This document shows, one piece after another, positions 61,351 through 64,000 of a DNA stretch of 64,000 nt (position 1 is its first letter; every line of letters begins with the position of its first letter). The DNA comes from CALUTH01 sp964452495. Its GTDB lineage: Bacteria > Cyanobacteriota > Vampirovibrionia > Gastranaerophilales > Gastranaerophilaceae. Where the stretch lies: contig CAYVMC010000005.1 of the NCBI GenBank assembly GCA_964452495.1, positions 31,993 through 95,992 on the forward strand. Reading direction: 5' to 3'. Below the pieces are notes generated by a model. That model did no database searches. It had not been told where the DNA came from and was given only the letters and a program-made list of their open reading frames with translations. The position numbers and the translations under genes are program-made.

Positions 61351-63211
61351 TTATACCCTCAGCTATTGATTTGGCTACTGTTTGTTTTCTCTTTTCTGTT
61401 ACAAGTTGTGTACGTTCCGCATCATTAGAAATGAATCCCATTTCTACAAGTATAGCCGGAACTGTTGTATGATTTATAACATAAAATTTGGACTGGAACA
61501 ATCCTCTGTCTTTTGTAGTTGGAATATTTTTTATAAGATGTTTGTGGACAACTTCTGCAAGTTCGTGACTATAGTCATGATACCAATGTGTTTCAATACC
61601 GTAAATATCATTTTTAACAGATGAATTTACATGAATGCTTACAAATATATCAGGCTTTTTGTTTTCACAGATGTCAACTCTGTCCTGTAGTGATGGACCG
61701 CTGTCATCACTTCTTGTCATATAAACCTTATAGCCTCTTTCTTGAAGAATTGCTTCAACCATTTTAGTTACGTCAAGAGTTATATCTTTTTCATTAATAC
61801 CTGCTCTTATTGCGCCGTAATCTGTACCTCCGTGTCCGGCATCAAGTACTACAGAACCTTTTGGTTTTTTGTTTCTAAATATTGGTGCAGGGGTTGGAGA
61901 ACTTACAACCAGTTTTACTGCTTTTCCGTCAGGACTTTCGTCAAACCTTATAACCTTGTCTCTTGATAAAGGGCAGGTCATTCTTATACCTATGTTAGAC
62001 ATTAAAGAAAGCTTGATGTCTTTTAATCCTGCCTGTGCCAGTGCGTTTTGAAATTCTTTTTCGTTATAACCTACGGCATTTAGAAAATATGCAGTAAAAG
62101 AATCCGGATTTCTCCTTATACCTACAATCACGGGTTTAGTAAAAGATAGAACAAATTCATTTGTGTAACGATCAATTTTTTTGTTGAAATATCCGTTTAT
62201 ATTTGTTTTTGTGTGTGAAATATACGCAGAATTAAGTTTATCGGTATTTATAATAAACAAAGACTGATTATCCGGTGAAAATATTGGTAAATATTTTGAG
62301 GTTTCATTTGTTGTAATTACAATACGGGCTTTATTAACCTCAAATTGTCCAACTTTAATTGTTTCACCCGTATTACCCAGTTTTATTTCTTTATTTCTTA
62401 TAGAAGGTTCAACATATGTATTCGGCATGTCAATAACTAGTCTTGATGGATTTGACAAAAAAGCCGGTGCTTCAATCTCTGCGTGTCCGAGTCCCTGTAT
62501 AAGAATTCCGTTATTCTGATATTTGACGAGTTTAAGATAATATCCTGTTTTAAGATTAGTATCAATAATTGTTTTTTTTACTGTGTCATAATTTATCCCG
62601 TCTGTATTTGCAAGAGTTGTATTTTGTATTGATGACTGGATTTCTTCAAGTACTTTTTTATCAGCATCCGGTGTTACTATTGGAATTGTATTTCTTTCTA
62701 CTGTTTTAGAGTATATTTTCATGTATTCATAATAATCATTTTTTGATTTTCTAAAATCCCTGAATATTGTCCGAAAATAATTTCCGGTAATATTTAGTTT
62801 GCTTTCGTTATATTTGATTATAATATTTCCGTCAATCTGTGATACTTTAACATCAGATGGTGAGGCATTTTCTTCTAATGTAATAACAACTCTTACAACA
62901 GAAGGAGAAACAGTGTTTTGTGATAAGACAATTTCCATTATCGGACTTCTTTCAAACACATAGTTTTGTTTAGGTCCTGTAAGTATTGCATTATCTATAT
63001 CAAAATAAACTCTATTAGGCTGTTTAAGAGTGCTTACTTTAATATCTCTTTCTCCGCCGTCAGGTGCTTTGGCTGATATAAAGATAAGTTTGTCCGAGTT
63101 ATCAAAATGAATGGAATCAATTTTAAGCACGTCTTGTGCTTGTACTGCTCCTATTATATTAAAAATTAAACTTATTATAAGAAATAATACTGTTAAAATC
63201 AGTCTTTTCAT
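61325..63211 (-). CDS. N-acetylmuramoyl-L-alanine amidase with AMIN-type domains
   Basis: 628 residues. A signal peptide (MKRLILTVLFLIISLIFN) leads to the envelope. AMIN-like beta domains follow (for example RVYFDIDNAILTGPKQNYVF near 90 and SRLVIDMPNTYV near 260), as in AmiC-type proteins directed to the septum or wall. The C-terminal Amidase_3 domain carries its zinc ligands in VVLDAGHGGTDYGA, VSIHVNSSV and LVEMGFISN. It would cleave the stem peptide from muramic acid. ATG 63211 is chosen over an upstream TTG. It runs directly into murI. Confidence 0.92.
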   Translation of the reverse strand: MKRLILTVLFLIISLIFNIIGAVQAQDVLKIDSIHFDNSDKLIFISAKAPDGGERDIKVSTLKQPNRVYFDIDNAILTGPKQNYVFERSPIMEIVLSQNTVSPSVVRVVITLEENASPSDVKVSQIDGNIIIKYNESKLNITGNYFRTIFRDFRKSKNDYYEYMKIYSKTVERNTIPIVTPDADKKVLEEIQSSIQNTTLANTDGINYDTVKKTIIDTNLKTGYYLKLVKYQNNGILIQGLGHAEIEAPAFLSNPSRLVIDMPNTYVEPSIRNKEIKLGNTGETIKVGQFEVNKARIVITTNETSKYLPIFSPDNQSLFIINTDKLNSAYISHTKTNINGYFNKKIDRYTNEFVLSFTKPVIVGIRRNPDSFTAYFLNAVGYNEKEFQNALAQAGLKDIKLSLMSNIGIRMTCPLSRDKVIRFDESPDGKAVKLVVSSPTPAPIFRNKKPKGSVVLDAGHGGTDYGAIRAGINEKDITLDVTKMVEAILQERGYKVYMTRSDDSGPSLQDRVDICENKKPDIFVSIHVNSSVKNDIYGIETHWYHDYSHELAEVVHKHLIKNIPTTKDRGLFQSKFYVINHTTVPAILVEMGFISNDAERTQLVTEKRKQTVAKSIAEGIIEYINSKK

Positions 63212-63419
63212 TTTGCACCATAACAATTTTAGCAAAAATAATTTTTCAATGCCCTAATTTTACAAAAATTAATTAATCCCCCATCTTTGTCATTATAATT
63301 TTATAAAAATAATAAATCCATACTCCTAATGGAGACAGAATGTAAGAAAAGTTAAAGTGAAAAAAGAAAAAAGTGCCAGAAATAATAAATCAAACTATGA
63401 TAACAGTATAAAAATATCT

Positions 63420-63447
63420 TTGAAAATAACGAAAAATATGATACAAT
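63420..63447 (+). promoter_or_regulatory. Probable aroE promoter
   Basis: TTGAAA (63420-63425), a 16-bp spacer, and TACAAT (63442-63447), about 23 bases before the aroE ATG. Confidence 0.5.
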
Positions 63448-63469
63448 AGACCTATATTCGGAGTGGAAA

Positions 63470-64000
63470 ATGTTTAAATTAGGAATAATAGGTTATCCTT
63501 TAGGGCATTCTATATCTGCAGTAATACATGGTGCAGCAATGAAAAGTATTGATGTTGAAGGTGTTTATGATGTTCTTGAAACACCGCCCGAAGATTTGAT
63601 ATCAAGGATTAAGTTTTTAAAGACTCAGAATTACACTGGATTTAACGTTACCATTCCTCTTAAAGTTCCGGTTTCTTTGTTTTTGGATGAAATAGATGAT
63701 TACGCTAATATTGCAGGTTGTGTTAATACGGTAAAAATTAATGCTGATAAAACATTATTTGGATACAACACCGATATTTACGGTTTTAAGATGGCAATCC
63801 CTCTTGAATGCAATCTCAAAAATAAAAATGCTTCAATTCTAGGTACAGGTGGTGCGGCACGTGCTGCAGCAGTCGGACTTGCGGAACTCGGTGTTTCTGA
63901 GATAGATATGTATACAAGGAATATAATTAATTCCAGCCAAACACTCAACTATCTGCGGGCACAGTTTCCAGATATAAAATTTAATGCGTATCAAATTCAG
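63470..64000 (+). CDS. aroE: Shikimate dehydrogenase, 3' end cut by the window
   Basis: 177 codons are visible, with no stop before the window edge. The enzyme reduces 3-dehydroshikimate with NADPH. The start MFKLGIIGYPLGHSIS carries the substrate Ser pair. The catalytic Lys is in FNVTIPLKVPV near residue 66, Asp in GYNTDIYGF near 100, and the NADP loop LGTGGAARAA near 126. GGAGTGG precedes the ATG. It is divergent from the amidase gene. About one third of the protein is missing. Confidence 0.94.
   Translation, partial: MFKLGIIGYPLGHSISAVIHGAAMKSIDVEGVYDVLETPPEDLISRIKFLKTQNYTGFNVTIPLKVPVSLFLDEIDDYANIAGCVNTVKINADKTLFGYNTDIYGFKMAIPLECNLKNKNASILGTGGAARAAAVGLAELGVSEIDMYTRNIINSSQTLNYLRAQFPDIKFNAYQIQ

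Noticed and set aside
1..64000. tRNA, rRNA, transposase, prophage or CRISPR content
   Set aside because: I looked for tRNA cloverleaf ends, rRNA-like stretches, transposase motifs and spaced repeats by eye and saw none. A program such as tRNAscan-SE would be decisive.

Overview
The window is a low-GC bacterial chromosome segment, dense in genes and mostly housekeeping. The best guess for the organism is a gut-type, non-photosynthetic relative of cyanobacteria (Gastranaerophilales/Vampirovibrionia, 'Melainabacteria'). This is an inference. It rests on pilin-like proteins with the start MRKLGFTLAEVLITLG, an OmpR-type regulator resembling cyanobacterial RpaB, an AMIN-type amidase, a ClpC with a UVR segment, and many small lineage-specific proteins. 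I see no rRNA, tRNA, CRISPR array, transposase or prophage.

Layout. 1-1484: end of an ABC exporter cut by the window edge. 1485-5330: an accessory island with three type IV pilin-like genes (A +, B -, C +) that share a perfectly identical 258-bp block (57-bp leader plus the first 67 codons) and then diverge. B and C form 276-bp perfect inverted repeats around a lone sugar-type ABC permease. Two GC-rich palindromes of identical 19-3-19 geometry lie beside them. 5328-5810: dCMP deaminase. 5912-16572: a complete UMP biosynthesis operon (pyrK-pyrD-pyrE-pyrB-pyrC-pyrF-carA-carB plus a TPR protein). It is preceded by a consensus promoter, a 14-codon leader peptide and an intrinsic terminator, which together look like an attenuator. 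16594-21396: a large membrane protein made of three repeated modules, a GNAT-like protein, and divergent tsaD/obgE sharing a palindromic -10 box.

21498-32109, mostly minus strand: carbonic anhydrase, a P-loop kinase, and fatty-acid/phospholipid genes (tpiA-orf87-yceD-rpmF-plsX-fabH-orf110-fabD-orf83-fabG, then acpP-fabF). A plus-strand HExxH protein gene separates fabG from acpP. 32335-33823: three short plus-strand genes, two of them paralogues. 33883-48226: an M49-like HExxH protein, clpC, trxB, pgi, a formyltransferase, ribF, a 58-residue ferredoxin, deoB, apt and a glycosyltransferase. 48498-56573: small proteins, dgkA, ybeY, pgpH, cdd, a divergent 753-residue phosphohexomutase and a leuD-like gene. 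56664-64000: dnaN, an RpaB-like regulator, a 416-bp very AT-rich gap (possible origin), dnaA, murI, an AMIN/Amidase_3 amidase and the start of aroE.

The main candidate for an undescribed system is the pilin island: several complete genes with an invariant start and leader, mosaic 3' halves, and an arrangement in which recombination between identical blocks could invert or delete segments and swap pilin bodies. The pyr attenuator, the three-module membrane protein, the short proteins sharing an N-terminal [S/A]F-x-[A/C] motif, the HENGH zincin pair and the L32 with a long acidic tail are the next most interesting items.
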